Source: Verrucomicrobiota bacterium
Lineage (GTDB): Bacteria > Verrucomicrobiota > Verrucomicrobiia > Limisphaerales > SXTU01
Direction of reading: 5' to 3'
Length of the DNA stretch: 64,000 nucleotides
Assembly (NCBI GenBank): GCA_016871445.1
Contig: VHDH01000007.1
Location: 1-64,000 of the forward strand
The notes below the pieces were generated by a model, which saw only the letters and a program-made list of their open reading frames with translations, had not been told where the DNA came from and made no database searches. The translations under genes were made by a program, and so were the position numbers. This document shows positions 10,156 through 19,305 of the stretch, piece by piece; positions within the stretch are counted from its first letter, which is position 1, and each line of letters starts with the position of its first letter.

Positions 10156-10568
10156 TCATGGAACCCGGCCCGAACTCACCGGAAAAATTAAAGAGGCTCC
10201 AAAATCTCCTCACGCTCAAGCGCCACGAGCTGCCGCCGCCAAGCTACTTTGAGCGGCTGCCGAGAAGCATCCGCGGGCGCATCGATCAAATGCAAGCCCG
10301 CCCCGCCCGGTTCTGGCAGCGCTGGTTGGAGGCGTGGGACATGACGCCCGCTTTGACGACAACCTACGCGGCGGTGGCGGTGGTGCTGCTATTCACTGCC
10401 ACATGGTTAAGACGGCCGCCAGAGGCAGTCAACGAACCACAACTTGTGAAGACTCCTCCGGTGGAAACGAACTACAATCCCGTGTTGATCACCTCGAACA
10501 CCCCGCCGTCAGGCCTGTTTAATCCGCCATCGTTGCAAGTGCAGCCCGCAAGCGCGCCGAAGCACTGA
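10152..10568 (+). CDS. small single-TM protein overlapping sigma factor stop; candidate anti-sigma factor
   Basis: GTGA overlap with upstream sigma gene; TM segment TTYAAVAVVLLFTATWL; no recognisable zinc HxxxCxxC motif. Confidence 0.55.
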   Translation: MIMEPGPNSPEKLKRLQNLLTLKRHELPPPSYFERLPRSIRGRIDQMQARPARFWQRWLEAWDMTPALTTTYAAVAVVLLFTATWLRRPPEAVNEPQLVKTPPVETNYNPVLITSNTPPSGLFNPPSLQVQPASAPKH

Positions 10569-10584
10569 CCCGGGCCGCCGCAGG

Positions 10585-11853
10585 TCAATCCATCCGTGTA
10601 AACACCAGCACGTTGAAGCCAACCGGCGCGGCCAGTTTTCCGCTCTCGACGATGTTCACGTCTGCCGTACGCTCGCCGGTCGGCGTCTGCACGGTGAATT
10701 GAAACTTGTCCCCTTCCTTTTTCCATGTCCCGGTGGCCACGGTCTTTGTTGGAGGGGGCGTGTTGCTGCCATCCGGGTTCTGCACCATCGGGAAGCGGAA
10801 GCCCGGCATCAACATTCCGGCGAACGCGATGGGATCGCGCCGGCCCTTGAGAAAGATCTTATTGTCGGGCGTGACACTCAGCGTGTAATCGGAAATGGCG
10901 GCTCGGAGGAGGGTGTTTAGGCGGCCCTGGTCGTTGGCGGTGGCTTTCGGGTTAGTGCGAGCGTGTTGGCGAACTGTGGCGCTAACATCCACCTGCCATT
11001 TGCCAACCAGCGGCTCCTTCGCGTATTTCTCAGACTTGCCGGTCTTGAGAAAGCCGGTTAGGTCGGCGATGTCTAACTCTTGGGCATTACGCTGGAACTC
11101 GGGATTGGCCAGCAGCGGACGGAAGGTCGGATTCTTGATGATAAGCGCTACATTGGTCTTGGCCGGTAGCAGTGGCTTAAGGGTTTCGTTGGTGAAAACG
11201 GTCTGAAACGCGGCGTCCTCGGCCAGCGAAAGAAACTGTGGGTATTCCGCCAGCCGCTCCTGCAATTCCGGGTTGTGATATAGCAGCCCGAGCAGGTCCG
11301 CCCCTTGGAAAAAGGCTGGCGAGGCCTGTCCGACGCCCGCCGCCACGCGGTCGAACTTGGTGCTGGTCAGGTCATCATGCATTTTGTTGACCAACTCGAG
11401 CCAGAGGGGGTTGTCATTTGGCGATTTGAGCTGCCGCGTAACGTAACCAGCGTGATAAAGATAGGCGCTGGCCGCCACGAGGTACACTACCGCCGCGACG
11501 ATTCCGAGGCTCAGACCCGTGGCCGCGTCAATTCGCTCCCAGCGCATTCGTACGTCGTCCGGCGCACGGAACTTGTAATAGCCGCTTATCTTAAGATAGG
11601 TGGCTACAGCAAAACTGTTAAATATCAGTACCACCGCCAAAAACACCAGTGGCGCGGCTAGCGCCCAACTGTTGACCGGGTCCTTCATACCTATCGCTCC
11701 CAGCGCCGTGCGCAGGTGCGGGGCTAACGGCCCCGCCACAAACAACGCCACGATTACGCCAATGAGCGAAATTCCCATACGGATGCCGCCGATCTGACGC
11801 CCCAAGGCGCCCACGACGGCGGTTACTAACAGGGCCAAAATCCAAATGGTCAT
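10585..11853 (-). CDS. CvpA-like membrane protein with C-terminal beta-rich domain
   Basis: N-terminal TM segments in colicin V production protein arrangement; hydrophilic C-terminal half ATGTWKKEGDKFQFTVQTPTGE. Confidence 0.65.
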   Translation of the reverse strand: MTIWILALLVTAVVGALGRQIGGIRMGISLIGVIVALFVAGPLAPHLRTALGAIGMKDPVNSWALAAPLVFLAVVLIFNSFAVATYLKISGYYKFRAPDDVRMRWERIDAATGLSLGIVAAVVYLVAASAYLYHAGYVTRQLKSPNDNPLWLELVNKMHDDLTSTKFDRVAAGVGQASPAFFQGADLLGLLYHNPELQERLAEYPQFLSLAEDAAFQTVFTNETLKPLLPAKTNVALIIKNPTFRPLLANPEFQRNAQELDIADLTGFLKTGKSEKYAKEPLVGKWQVDVSATVRQHARTNPKATANDQGRLNTLLRAAISDYTLSVTPDNKIFLKGRRDPIAFAGMLMPGFRFPMVQNPDGSNTPPPTKTVATGTWKKEGDKFQFTVQTPTGERTADVNIVESGKLAAPVGFNVLVFTRMD

Positions 11854-11924
11854 AGCTGTGTATTATCGATGACACCTCCTGAAACGCACGTAAAAATTTC
11901 GGGGAACGTCCACCACTGGACAGT

Positions 11925-12431
11925 TCAGCGCCCGCCCATAATGGCCTTAAAAAGGCCGTAGAGCACCGCGAGCAGGACGGCGCTTAGGACAAAGAAGCGG
12001 TTGCGCGCGACCCGCCGCTCGTAGCGCAGCGGCCGCAAGCCACGAATCTGTCCGGAATCGAGTAGTTTGACGAGTTTGGGATTGCCCGTGGGCGTGAGGC
12101 CAAAGTGGCGTTTGAGATTCTGCAGCGTCCCCGCGCCGCCGCGCGGACGCGGGTTGAGCTCGGGATGAGCGTGAGCTGGGGCGGCAGCCGGGGCCGCCTT
12201 GAGCCGTTTTTGATCCACGTCCTCGAAGACCGGTGCGGCGGACGTGGGCACGGCCGTAACCTTTGAGCCGCCGGGCAGTGCGGTGGAGCGCAGCTTGGGC
12301 GAACCGGGCCAGAGCGGTGTGCCAGCCTCGGCCTGCTTGATCTGCGCTTGCAACGCGGCGATCTTTGCTTCCAGTGCGCGCGCGCGTTCCGAAAGCAGAT
12401 CCGTATTTTTTCGGAACAAGGCCATGACCAA
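11925..12431 (-). CDS. tail-anchored hypothetical protein with N-terminal coiled coil
   Basis: LSERARALEAKIAALQAQIKQAEAG heptads; C-terminal TM FFVLSAVLLAVLYGLFKAIMGGR. Confidence 0.6.
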   Translation of the reverse strand: MVMALFRKNTDLLSERARALEAKIAALQAQIKQAEAGTPLWPGSPKLRSTALPGGSKVTAVPTSAAPVFEDVDQKRLKAAPAAAPAHAHPELNPRPRGGAGTLQNLKRHFGLTPTGNPKLVKLLDSGQIRGLRPLRYERRVARNRFFVLSAVLLAVLYGLFKAIMGGR

Positions 12432-12435
12432 CGCC

Positions 12436-13122
12436 TCAGCGGCGTAAAAAAAACAGCATGCCCGCCGCCCCGAGCAGCACGGCTAACGCGACGGGCCAAG
12501 TTAAGGCGAAACCCAGCCGGCACAACTCGCTGAAACTTTGCGCGCCGAGGGGATGGCTTTGAATTTTTGCGGGGTCGGCGGTGGCGGCTGCACCGGGATG
12601 ACTGGTGAGCGCACCATCGAGGGTGGGCCACTTAAGCCGCGCACCGTTCCATTCCATGCGGGCATTCTCAATGGCGGTGAGGGCGCGGGTTAGCTCGATG
12701 TTATAGGCCTCGGCGCTCCAGCCCTCCTCGTTAATTGCGCGCACCTTGTCAAGTGACTCACGCAGGCCGGCGAGGGATTTCGCCATTTGTTCAGCGTCAC
12801 GACGCGAGCGCAGTTCCGCTTCTTCGAGCAGCACCAGGCCGCGTGTGAGGTGGTGCAGCATTTCCGTGCGGCCTGTCTGTAACTCTACGCGGCGTCGTCG
12901 GGCTTCCTCGAGCGCGGCCCGCTCGCGTTCCAACTCGTCCTGCTTGCGCTTCAACTCGGCGAGTTGCTGCTGCGCATCAGACACGCGTGAGTCAAGCTCT
13001 TCACGGGTAGGCGGGCGACTGAAAGAACTGGCTTCGCTCATGGCAGTAGGGCGGACGGTGGGCCGGGCGTCGGTGTGTGCTGCGCTGTCTACAAACTCGG
13101 TCTGGTCGAAGTCCGAAGGCAT
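12436..13122 (-). CDS. tail-anchored hypothetical protein with coiled coil
   Basis: Long heptad region LAELKRKQDELERERAALEEARRRR; C-terminal TM WPVALAVLLGAAGMLFFLRR. Confidence 0.6.
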   Translation of the reverse strand: MPSDFDQTEFVDSAAHTDARPTVRPTAMSEASSFSRPPTREELDSRVSDAQQQLAELKRKQDELERERAALEEARRRRVELQTGRTEMLHHLTRGLVLLEEAELRSRRDAEQMAKSLAGLRESLDKVRAINEEGWSAEAYNIELTRALTAIENARMEWNGARLKWPTLDGALTSHPGAAATADPAKIQSHPLGAQSFSELCRLGFALTWPVALAVLLGAAGMLFFLRR

Positions 13123-13250
13123 AAGATAATTGTAATCCTAGCGCGCCGAACGAAAAGGGAAATTTGGCATGAGGCAGGTTGCGTAGTGCATGGACTTTTA
13201 AAATTCAGCCGTCTCTTGGGTGTGTCGGCGCATCACAAACTACATTTAAC

Positions 13251-15017
13251 CTAGTGCTCGAAGTTCCGCAGCTTTCGTAAGGCCAAGGTTAGCGGCACAT
13301 AACCTAGGGCGAGGGATAGCGCGGCGAATCCTACGAAGCACGTCAGCACCGGAGGATCGCTGAGTTCGCGGTTCCAACGCCATGGTGAACCCCATGCCAG
13401 CAACAGCACGCTAGCAACGATGTAGAGGAAGCTCATCACCAACGCGAAGGTTCCGCCAAAGCCGCTCACGATCTTGCTCGGGTTGTCCTCGCGCAGGTTC
13501 GGGTAGAGCACGCCGATGCCCAGCGCCAGCGCGTTGAGTGTGAGCGTCATCACGGTAATCGCGCCGGCGAAGTAAGCGGTGCGTCCGACGGGCATTTGCA
13601 GCATGTGACATGAGAGTGCGATAATGCCCAGCGTGATCACCAGCGACGCGCTGGTGACCAGGAGAAACTTGGTTTGCACCACACGCGCTAGGCCAAGCGG
13701 TGCGCGCCCCACGATCCAAAGGCGTTTTCCCTCGAGCGAGAACTGCGGAAAGACAAAGCGCGTCGTGAGCGTGGCGAGGTTGAGCGAACAGGCCGCGAGG
13801 TTTAAGTAGGAAATTAGATGCAGCCAAAACGGGCTGCTGATCTGCGAGGTGAAGTGACGTAGGTTAAGAATATAGACCCCTAGCAGGCCGAAAAGCACAA
13901 GCGACTGTCCCCACTGCGTCGTATCGCGCCAAAACATTCGCACGTCCTTAACCATGAGCGCCCGCACGTCCGTGCGCAACGGCAGCAGCCGGAAGAGGCG
14001 TTCCATAAAACCCGCACTGTAGTGAAACTGCCTTCGTCGGTCTTGCCATTGGCGGAACCATTCCCATTGGCCGAACACGCTCGCGCGGCTATGGACCACG
14101 GAGGTTGCATCGTAGAACAGGTTCCCCATGCGCGTGCAAGCCAGCGTGCCGAAAAACAGCACGTGACTCAAAAGCACCAGCACGAAAAAGCCCGCTGCCG
14201 CGAGGGCTCCTTCCGCCCATTGCTGCACGCTCGCAGAGAGCCAATAGCTTGGCAGGAAGGGAAACTGGGCAAAGCGCGTCTTGGCCAAAAGACGATCTAG
14301 CACGGCGAGCACGCGGGTCTCGAGCGATTCCTCGTCCACTTGCTCGGGGCGCAGATAATATTTCACGGCGAAAAACAACACGCCCGCCGCCACCAGCGCT
14401 GCGATCTGAAACGCTCGCCGGTCGAGGAACCGCGCAAGGTTCACTGCCGTCCATGTGCCGAACACCGCCGGCAGCATGATGAACAAGCCCACCAATACCA
14501 CGGTCAGCGCGTAAAAATGCCATGGCACTTGCCGCCACATGCCGTAGGCCCCAAGCAGCGGCGCGATCAGAAACAGGAACGCCCACGACGCCAGCACCGT
14601 GGACTCGACAAATTTCCATCGGAACACTGTCTGGGCGGGAATGGGCAGGGTGAGCAGCGCGGCAGTCTCACGGTTGCGAAAGAAGTTCGAATAACCGATG
14701 ACCAAGTTGCTGAACAGCAGCAGGATGAACAGGAAGGCGAACAGCAGGAACAAAAGCCGCTCGATGAGTAGCTCGCCTATGCCCGGGAACACACCAATAA
14801 ACTTGAGCCCCTTATAAAACAACCCAAACGCCAGCACGATATAGCCGCCAATGAATAATCCAATAATGACCGTTAGCAGGCTGGACTGCTCGCGCACCGA
14901 GCAGAGTCGCCGCCAGTTTTGAAGCAGGTTGACGCGCAGCAGGAGCAGCAGCGGAGCGACGGCAACGGCCCCCGGCAGAGCGGGCGAAGCGGTCGGCGAA
15001 ATGGCGGAATGCTGCAC
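13251..15017 (-). CDS. ABC-exporter type permease, multi-TM
   Basis: Multiple TM segments; ABC-2/ABC exporter style architecture; no adjacent ATPase gene seen. Confidence 0.7.
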   Translation of the reverse strand: MQHSAISPTASPALPGAVAVAPLLLLLRVNLLQNWRRLCSVREQSSLLTVIIGLFIGGYIVLAFGLFYKGLKFIGVFPGIGELLIERLLFLLFAFLFILLLFSNLVIGYSNFFRNRETAALLTLPIPAQTVFRWKFVESTVLASWAFLFLIAPLLGAYGMWRQVPWHFYALTVVLVGLFIMLPAVFGTWTAVNLARFLDRRAFQIAALVAAGVLFFAVKYYLRPEQVDEESLETRVLAVLDRLLAKTRFAQFPFLPSYWLSASVQQWAEGALAAAGFFVLVLLSHVLFFGTLACTRMGNLFYDATSVVHSRASVFGQWEWFRQWQDRRRQFHYSAGFMERLFRLLPLRTDVRALMVKDVRMFWRDTTQWGQSLVLFGLLGVYILNLRHFTSQISSPFWLHLISYLNLAACSLNLATLTTRFVFPQFSLEGKRLWIVGRAPLGLARVVQTKFLLVTSASLVITLGIIALSCHMLQMPVGRTAYFAGAITVMTLTLNALALGIGVLYPNLREDNPSKIVSGFGGTFALVMSFLYIVASVLLLAWGSPWRWNRELSDPPVLTCFVGFAALSLALGYVPLTLALRKLRNFEH

Positions 15018-15042
15018 GAAACACTGCCAAGAGACAGATGGT

Positions 15043-15116
15043 CGGGGCGGTGAGATTTGAACTCACGACCTCTTGGACCCGAACCAAGCGCGCTAGCCAG
15101 GCTACGCTACGCCCCG
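15043..15116 (-). tRNA. tRNA-Pro(CGG)
   Basis: Reverse complement CGGGGCG TA GCGTAGCCTGGCTAGCGC G CTTGG TTCGGGT CCAAG AGGTC GTGAG TTCAAAT CTCAC CGCCCCG folds as a cloverleaf; anticodon CGG; 74 nt without CCA. Confidence 0.95.
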
Positions 15117-15198
15117 AACCAAAGGGCCCGCAAAATGCCGTTCACCCTGCCGAAATGCAACGACCATTTTAGCTCATTTGGGCCGCCCGCTGACTGCG

Positions 15199-15226
15199 TT
15201 GACGCCGTAAAAACGGGTGTTAGCCT
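15199..15226 (+). promoter_or_regulatory. candidate promoter TTGACG-N16-TAGCCT upstream of amidohydrolase
   Basis: Same -35/-10 pair as at 22273..22300. Confidence 0.45.
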
Positions 15227-15229
15227 CCA

Positions 15230-16180
15230 CTGATCATCAAGAGCCCACCGCCCTTTCATCCGTCCCGTCGAGAGTTTCTCGCCGCCTCCACCGCGCTGAC
15301 CGCTGGGGCCTTGGCGGGCTGCGCCACCACGGAGGCAACCTCGCGCCGCGGTTTTGTTGATGCCCACGTCCACGTCTGGACGCCGGATACCAACGCCTTT
15401 CCGCTCGCGCCGGGTTATCAAGTGTCCGCCATGCAGCCGCCAAGCTTCACGCCAGAGGAACTGCTTGCGCTCGCCCGGCCTCACGGCGTCACACGCGTCG
15501 TGCTTATCCAGATGAGTTTCTACCGTTTCGACAATCGCTACATGCTCGATGCCATAGGCCGCTTCCCGGGAGTTTTTGCAGGCGTGGGCATTGTGGACGC
15601 CAGCACCGCTCGGCCGCAGAATGCAATGCGAGACTTGGTGAAACAGGGCGTGCGCGGCTTCCGCATTAATCCTGGTTCACAGACCGTTGACGCATGGCTC
15701 GGCTCGCCCGGCATGGCGGAAATGTGGAGGTGCGCCGGTGACGATGGCCTGGCTATATGCCCGCTTATCGGCCCCAATGCGCTGCCCGGCATCGCGGCGA
15801 TGTGCGCGAAGTTCCCCCGGACGCGCGTGGTGATTGACCACTTTGCGCGCATCGGCACGGGCGGCAGCTTTCCTGAAGTTGAGGTCTCCCAGCTCTGTGC
15901 GCTTGCGAAGTTTCCACACGTCCACGTGAAGGCGTCGGCCTTCTACGCCTTCGGTCAGAAGCGCGCCCCCTATCTTGACTTCGGGCCGATGATCCGCTGC
16001 CTCCGCGACAGCTTCGGTGCGCAACGCCTCATGTGGGCCACCGACTGCCCTTATCAAGTCCAGCGTGGCCACACTTACGCCGATTCCATCGCGCTCATCC
16101 GCGACCGCCTCAATTTCCTCTCCGCCGACGATCGCGACTGGATGCTGCGCCGCACGGCGGAGAAGGTGTTCTTCGCCTGA
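15230..16180 (+). CDS. amidohydrolase family protein with Tat/lipoprotein signal; start codon non-canonical or misplaced
   Basis: FVDAHVHVWTPDTN and MWATDCPYQVQ amidohydrolase-2 motifs; upstream in-frame K-S-P-P-P-F-H-P-S-R-R-E-F-L-A-A-S...L-A-G-C; only TTG (15311) is canonical and lies inside the signal. Confidence 0.75.
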   Translation: MIIKSPPPFHPSRREFLAASTALTAGALAGCATTEATSRRGFVDAHVHVWTPDTNAFPLAPGYQVSAMQPPSFTPEELLALARPHGVTRVVLIQMSFYRFDNRYMLDAIGRFPGVFAGVGIVDASTARPQNAMRDLVKQGVRGFRINPGSQTVDAWLGSPGMAEMWRCAGDDGLAICPLIGPNALPGIAAMCAKFPRTRVVIDHFARIGTGGSFPEVEVSQLCALAKFPHVHVKASAFYAFGQKRAPYLDFGPMIRCLRDSFGAQRLMWATDCPYQVQRGHTYADSIALIRDRLNFLSADDRDWMLRRTAEKVFFA

Positions 16181-16740
16181 GCGCTCGCGGGCAGCACCAA
16201 CCCCCAGAACAGTCCGAGCCAGTGGCTCAAGTGGCTCGGCACCACGGCGACGGAATCAAACTCAACGCCCGGGCGACTCAAGCCGACGGAGTCGAGCGTG
16301 AACTTTCCGACCGCGACCACGAGCAGAGCCACGCCAAGTCCTCGCTGGCGTCCGCCTGCATGAAACCATCGCGTTACGAGCCAGCCCAGCATTAGAGAGT
16401 TCAATCCGGAGAGGCCACCGTAGCGTGCGAGCAAGGCATCGCACGCTAGCAGACTCACGCTCAAGACCGCGCCACCGACGACCAGCCCGCGACCGAGTGC
16501 GTGCTCACCTGTGCGATGCAGCGCCCCAGCCAGCAGCGTGAAGACCAGTGCATCCACAAAAAGGTGACTCGCCGAGAAATGCGCGAGATGCCCCGCCCAC
16601 AGCCGCCAGACCTCGCCTGCAGCCAATGCGTCGCGATCCAAGATGCCCCACGAATGGAACTCCGGCACGAACGTCGCCAGCGCGGCCAAGCCAAGCAGCA
16701 AGGCCAGAGACACCCAATCGTGATTGAAGAGTTTAACCAC
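16075..16740 (-). CDS. rhombosortase-like rhomboid family intramembrane serine protease
   Basis: GxSG motif in YGGLSGLNSL; catalytic His region VVPSHLSHWLGLFWG; GHLAHFSASHL loop; gene adjacent to GlyGly-CTERM-like lipoprotein. Confidence 0.8.
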   Translation of the reverse strand: MVKLFNHDWVSLALLLGLAALATFVPEFHSWGILDRDALAAGEVWRLWAGHLAHFSASHLFVDALVFTLLAGALHRTGEHALGRGLVVGGAVLSVSLLACDALLARYGGLSGLNSLMLGWLVTRWFHAGGRQRGLGVALLVVAVGKFTLDSVGLSRPGVEFDSVAVVPSHLSHWLGLFWGLVLPASAQAKNTFSAVRRSIQSRSSAERKLRRSRMSAMESA

Positions 16741-16751
16741 AGCTGTCGCCC

Positions 16752-17657
16752 TTACTTGCGCGGCCGTTGCAGCAACATCCCTAGCCCTATCACGCCGCCC
16801 AACAGGCCGGCGTGCTCCCAGCCAAATGCTCCGCCACCCGTGTAACCGGGCGAACGCACGATGCGCGCTGTCTCAGGCCGCTCCTTGAGCCGCTGTTGGA
16901 AGGCGGCCAGTTCCAGTTGTAGGTTTGCCACCATGTTAGTGGAGGCCGCCGCAAAACCTACTTCGCTCTTCACCCGCAGCCGCTCGTCCTTACGAACGGG
17001 AGTGGCTACGCCCTGTGACTGGCTCGTCCCCGGCGCGCGGAAAAGCAACTGGCGGCTCGTGATGTCGAACACCGCCGCGTCCACCATCGTGTGCGTGCGG
17101 TTCGCTTCAGCAGGAATTACGTAAGCTCCTACAATAGTCCAATAGAGCAGTGAGAACTCCGTGCTGTCCGAAGTTTGCAACTGGTCAAAGGACAGCAGCG
17201 CAATCACATCCACGCCGAGCAGGGCCTTAAGTTGGTCGAGATTTTCAAACCCACCACCCGGCGTCAGGTAGGCCGTCGGGATAATCTCAATGGACTTGAT
17301 GAACGGGTATTTTTGGAAGTGCGGGATGACGGCCTCGGCCAACTCCTTCCGTCGCGCCTCGGTGAGGGCCGAGTCCTGCGTGCGATGCTGGTCTGGGCTG
17401 CCCGTGGACTCCGGCACCCACGCGATGCCGACCTTGAGGGGCAGCGTGAGCGTAGGCACGGTGGGCTTGGTGGGCTGGGTGTGGTTGCCGCGCGGGTAGA
17501 GGTAGTCCACTAGGCTGGAGTTACTCCGCTTGCGGGTGTTGCGGTGGTCGAGCGCGCGGCAGCCAGCGGCCAGAAGCACGACAACCGCCAGCAGCGCGAC
17601 CAGCGGCAGGTGGAGACGGAAAGACGAGGAAAGGCGAGACGGGCGAGTTGTTTTCAT
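16752..17657 (-). CDS. rhombotarget-type lipoprotein with C-terminal GlyGly-CTERM-like tail
   Basis: Lipobox LLAAGC; C-terminus GYTGGGAFGWEHAGLLGGVIGLGMLLQRPRK (Gly-rich, TM, basic end); 11 bp upstream of rhombosortase gene. Confidence 0.75.
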   Translation of the reverse strand: MKTTRPSRLSSSFRLHLPLVALLAVVVLLAAGCRALDHRNTRKRSNSSLVDYLYPRGNHTQPTKPTVPTLTLPLKVGIAWVPESTGSPDQHRTQDSALTEARRKELAEAVIPHFQKYPFIKSIEIIPTAYLTPGGGFENLDQLKALLGVDVIALLSFDQLQTSDSTEFSLLYWTIVGAYVIPAEANRTHTMVDAAVFDITSRQLLFRAPGTSQSQGVATPVRKDERLRVKSEVGFAAASTNMVANLQLELAAFQQRLKERPETARIVRSPGYTGGGAFGWEHAGLLGGVIGLGMLLQRPRK

Positions 17658-17839
17658 GTCGCAAGCATGAACTTCCCCGCGCCCCGGGCGCCAATCGAAT
17701 TTTCTGTGGCGACTGTTGAGCTAAGTGATTGTGGTCACCTAAACTCGGGGTGCGCGCCCCGTAATTCCGACAGATAGTTGACCCTACTGCTGAGGCAAGC
17801 TTTGTGAAGAGATCTGGCTGAAATAGCTAACCTGCTTGG

Positions 17840-19267
17840 CTAAACTAATACCTCTTTCACCACGTGCCCGTGCACGTCGGTGAGGCGGTAGTCTCGGCCA
17901 TCGAAGCGATAGGTGAGCTTCTCATGGTCGAGGCCGAGCTGGTGGAGGATGGTCGCGTGCAGGTCGTGCATGTGGACTTTGTTTTCCACGGCCAGATGGC
18001 CGAACTCATCCGTCGCGCCAAAGCTGAAGCCGGGCTTGAAGCCGCCGCCCGCGAGCCAGACGGTGAAGCCGCCGGCGTTGTGGTCACGGCCGGTGCCGTT
18101 CTTTTCCGCGTAGGGGGTGCGGCCAAATTCGCCGCCCCACCAGACGATGGTGTCGTCGAGCAGGCCGCGGGCTTTCAAATCTTGCAGGAGGCCGGCGATG
18201 GGTTTGTCCACGGCCAGCGCGTGGTCCTTGTGCTTGGGCATGTTCGAGTGCTGGTCCCAAGCGGGGTTGGCCGTGTTATCGCCGTAGGTGACTTGGATGT
18301 AGCGCACGCCGGACTCCACGAGGCGGCGGGCCATGAGGCATTGGCGGCCGAAGTTGTCGGTCTTGCTGTCGCCGATCCCGTAGAGCTTCTTCGTCGCCTC
18401 GGTTTCCTTGTTGAGGTCGAGCGTGTCGGGCGCGTTGTTCTGCATGCGCCAGGCGAGTTCGTAGCTGGCGATGACGGCTTCGAGTTCAGCGTCACCGGGA
18501 GATTTCTTGAGCTGCTCGGCGTTGAGTTCCTGGAGGAAGTCGAAGTGACGACGCTGCTCGCCAAGGGAAAGTTTCGGGTTAGTAAGGTTGCGAATGGTGG
18601 CCTCCATGATGGGCGTGCCGGCCTTGCCGATGCCGGTGCCTTGGAAGACGGGCGGGAGGAAGGCATTGCCGTAGTTGCGTGGGCCGCCGTTGCCGGCGCT
18701 GGGGCTGAGGCTGACGAAGGCGGGGAGGTTCTCGTTCTCCGCGCCGAGGCCGTAGCTAATCCACGAGCCCATGCTGGGGCGAATGAATTGCGTCGCGCCG
18801 CAGTGCAGGAAAAGCGTGGCTGGCCCGTGCGCGATGCCCTCGGTGTGCATCGAGTGGATGAACGTGAGGTCGTCCATGTGCTGACACATCTCGGGGAAAA
18901 GCTCGCTGCCCCAGTGGCCGGTCTGGCCGTGGCGGGCGTGCTTCCACAGGGACTTCATCACGCGTTGGTTGGATTCCTCGCGCTTGCCGGAATTGGCAAT
19001 CTTGCGGGCGTCGTTGAAGCCCATGAGCTGGCCGTCGCGCTCGTCGAGGAGCGGCTTGTGGTCGAAGGAATCCACGTGGCTGACGCCGCCCTGCATGAAG
19101 AGGAAGATGACGCTCTTGGCGCGCGGTGTGTGGTGCGGTTGGCGCGGCGCGAGGGGGTTCGCGGCGGCCTGCGCGCGCTGGGCGGTCATGCCCGCGAAGG
19201 CGAGCGAGCCGAAGCCGCAGGCGAGGGATTGCAGCGCGTGGCGGCGGGTGAGGAACGGCGCGTTCAT
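17840..19267 (-). CDS. DUF1501 domain-containing (sulfatase-like) protein, Tat signal
   Basis: TRRHALQSLACGFGSLAFAG signal; FLFMQGGVSHVDSFDHKP; GGEFGRTPYAE; ATG at 19267 preferred over long upstream extension. Confidence 0.92.
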   Translation of the reverse strand: MNAPFLTRRHALQSLACGFGSLAFAGMTAQRAQAAANPLAPRQPHHTPRAKSVIFLFMQGGVSHVDSFDHKPLLDERDGQLMGFNDARKIANSGKREESNQRVMKSLWKHARHGQTGHWGSELFPEMCQHMDDLTFIHSMHTEGIAHGPATLFLHCGATQFIRPSMGSWISYGLGAENENLPAFVSLSPSAGNGGPRNYGNAFLPPVFQGTGIGKAGTPIMEATIRNLTNPKLSLGEQRRHFDFLQELNAEQLKKSPGDAELEAVIASYELAWRMQNNAPDTLDLNKETEATKKLYGIGDSKTDNFGRQCLMARRLVESGVRYIQVTYGDNTANPAWDQHSNMPKHKDHALAVDKPIAGLLQDLKARGLLDDTIVWWGGEFGRTPYAEKNGTGRDHNAGGFTVWLAGGGFKPGFSFGATDEFGHLAVENKVHMHDLHATILHQLGLDHEKLTYRFDGRDYRLTDVHGHVVKEVLV

Positions 19268-19305
19268 TTCAATGTAGCTTTGACGGAGCTTACCAGCGGT
19301 GACGT

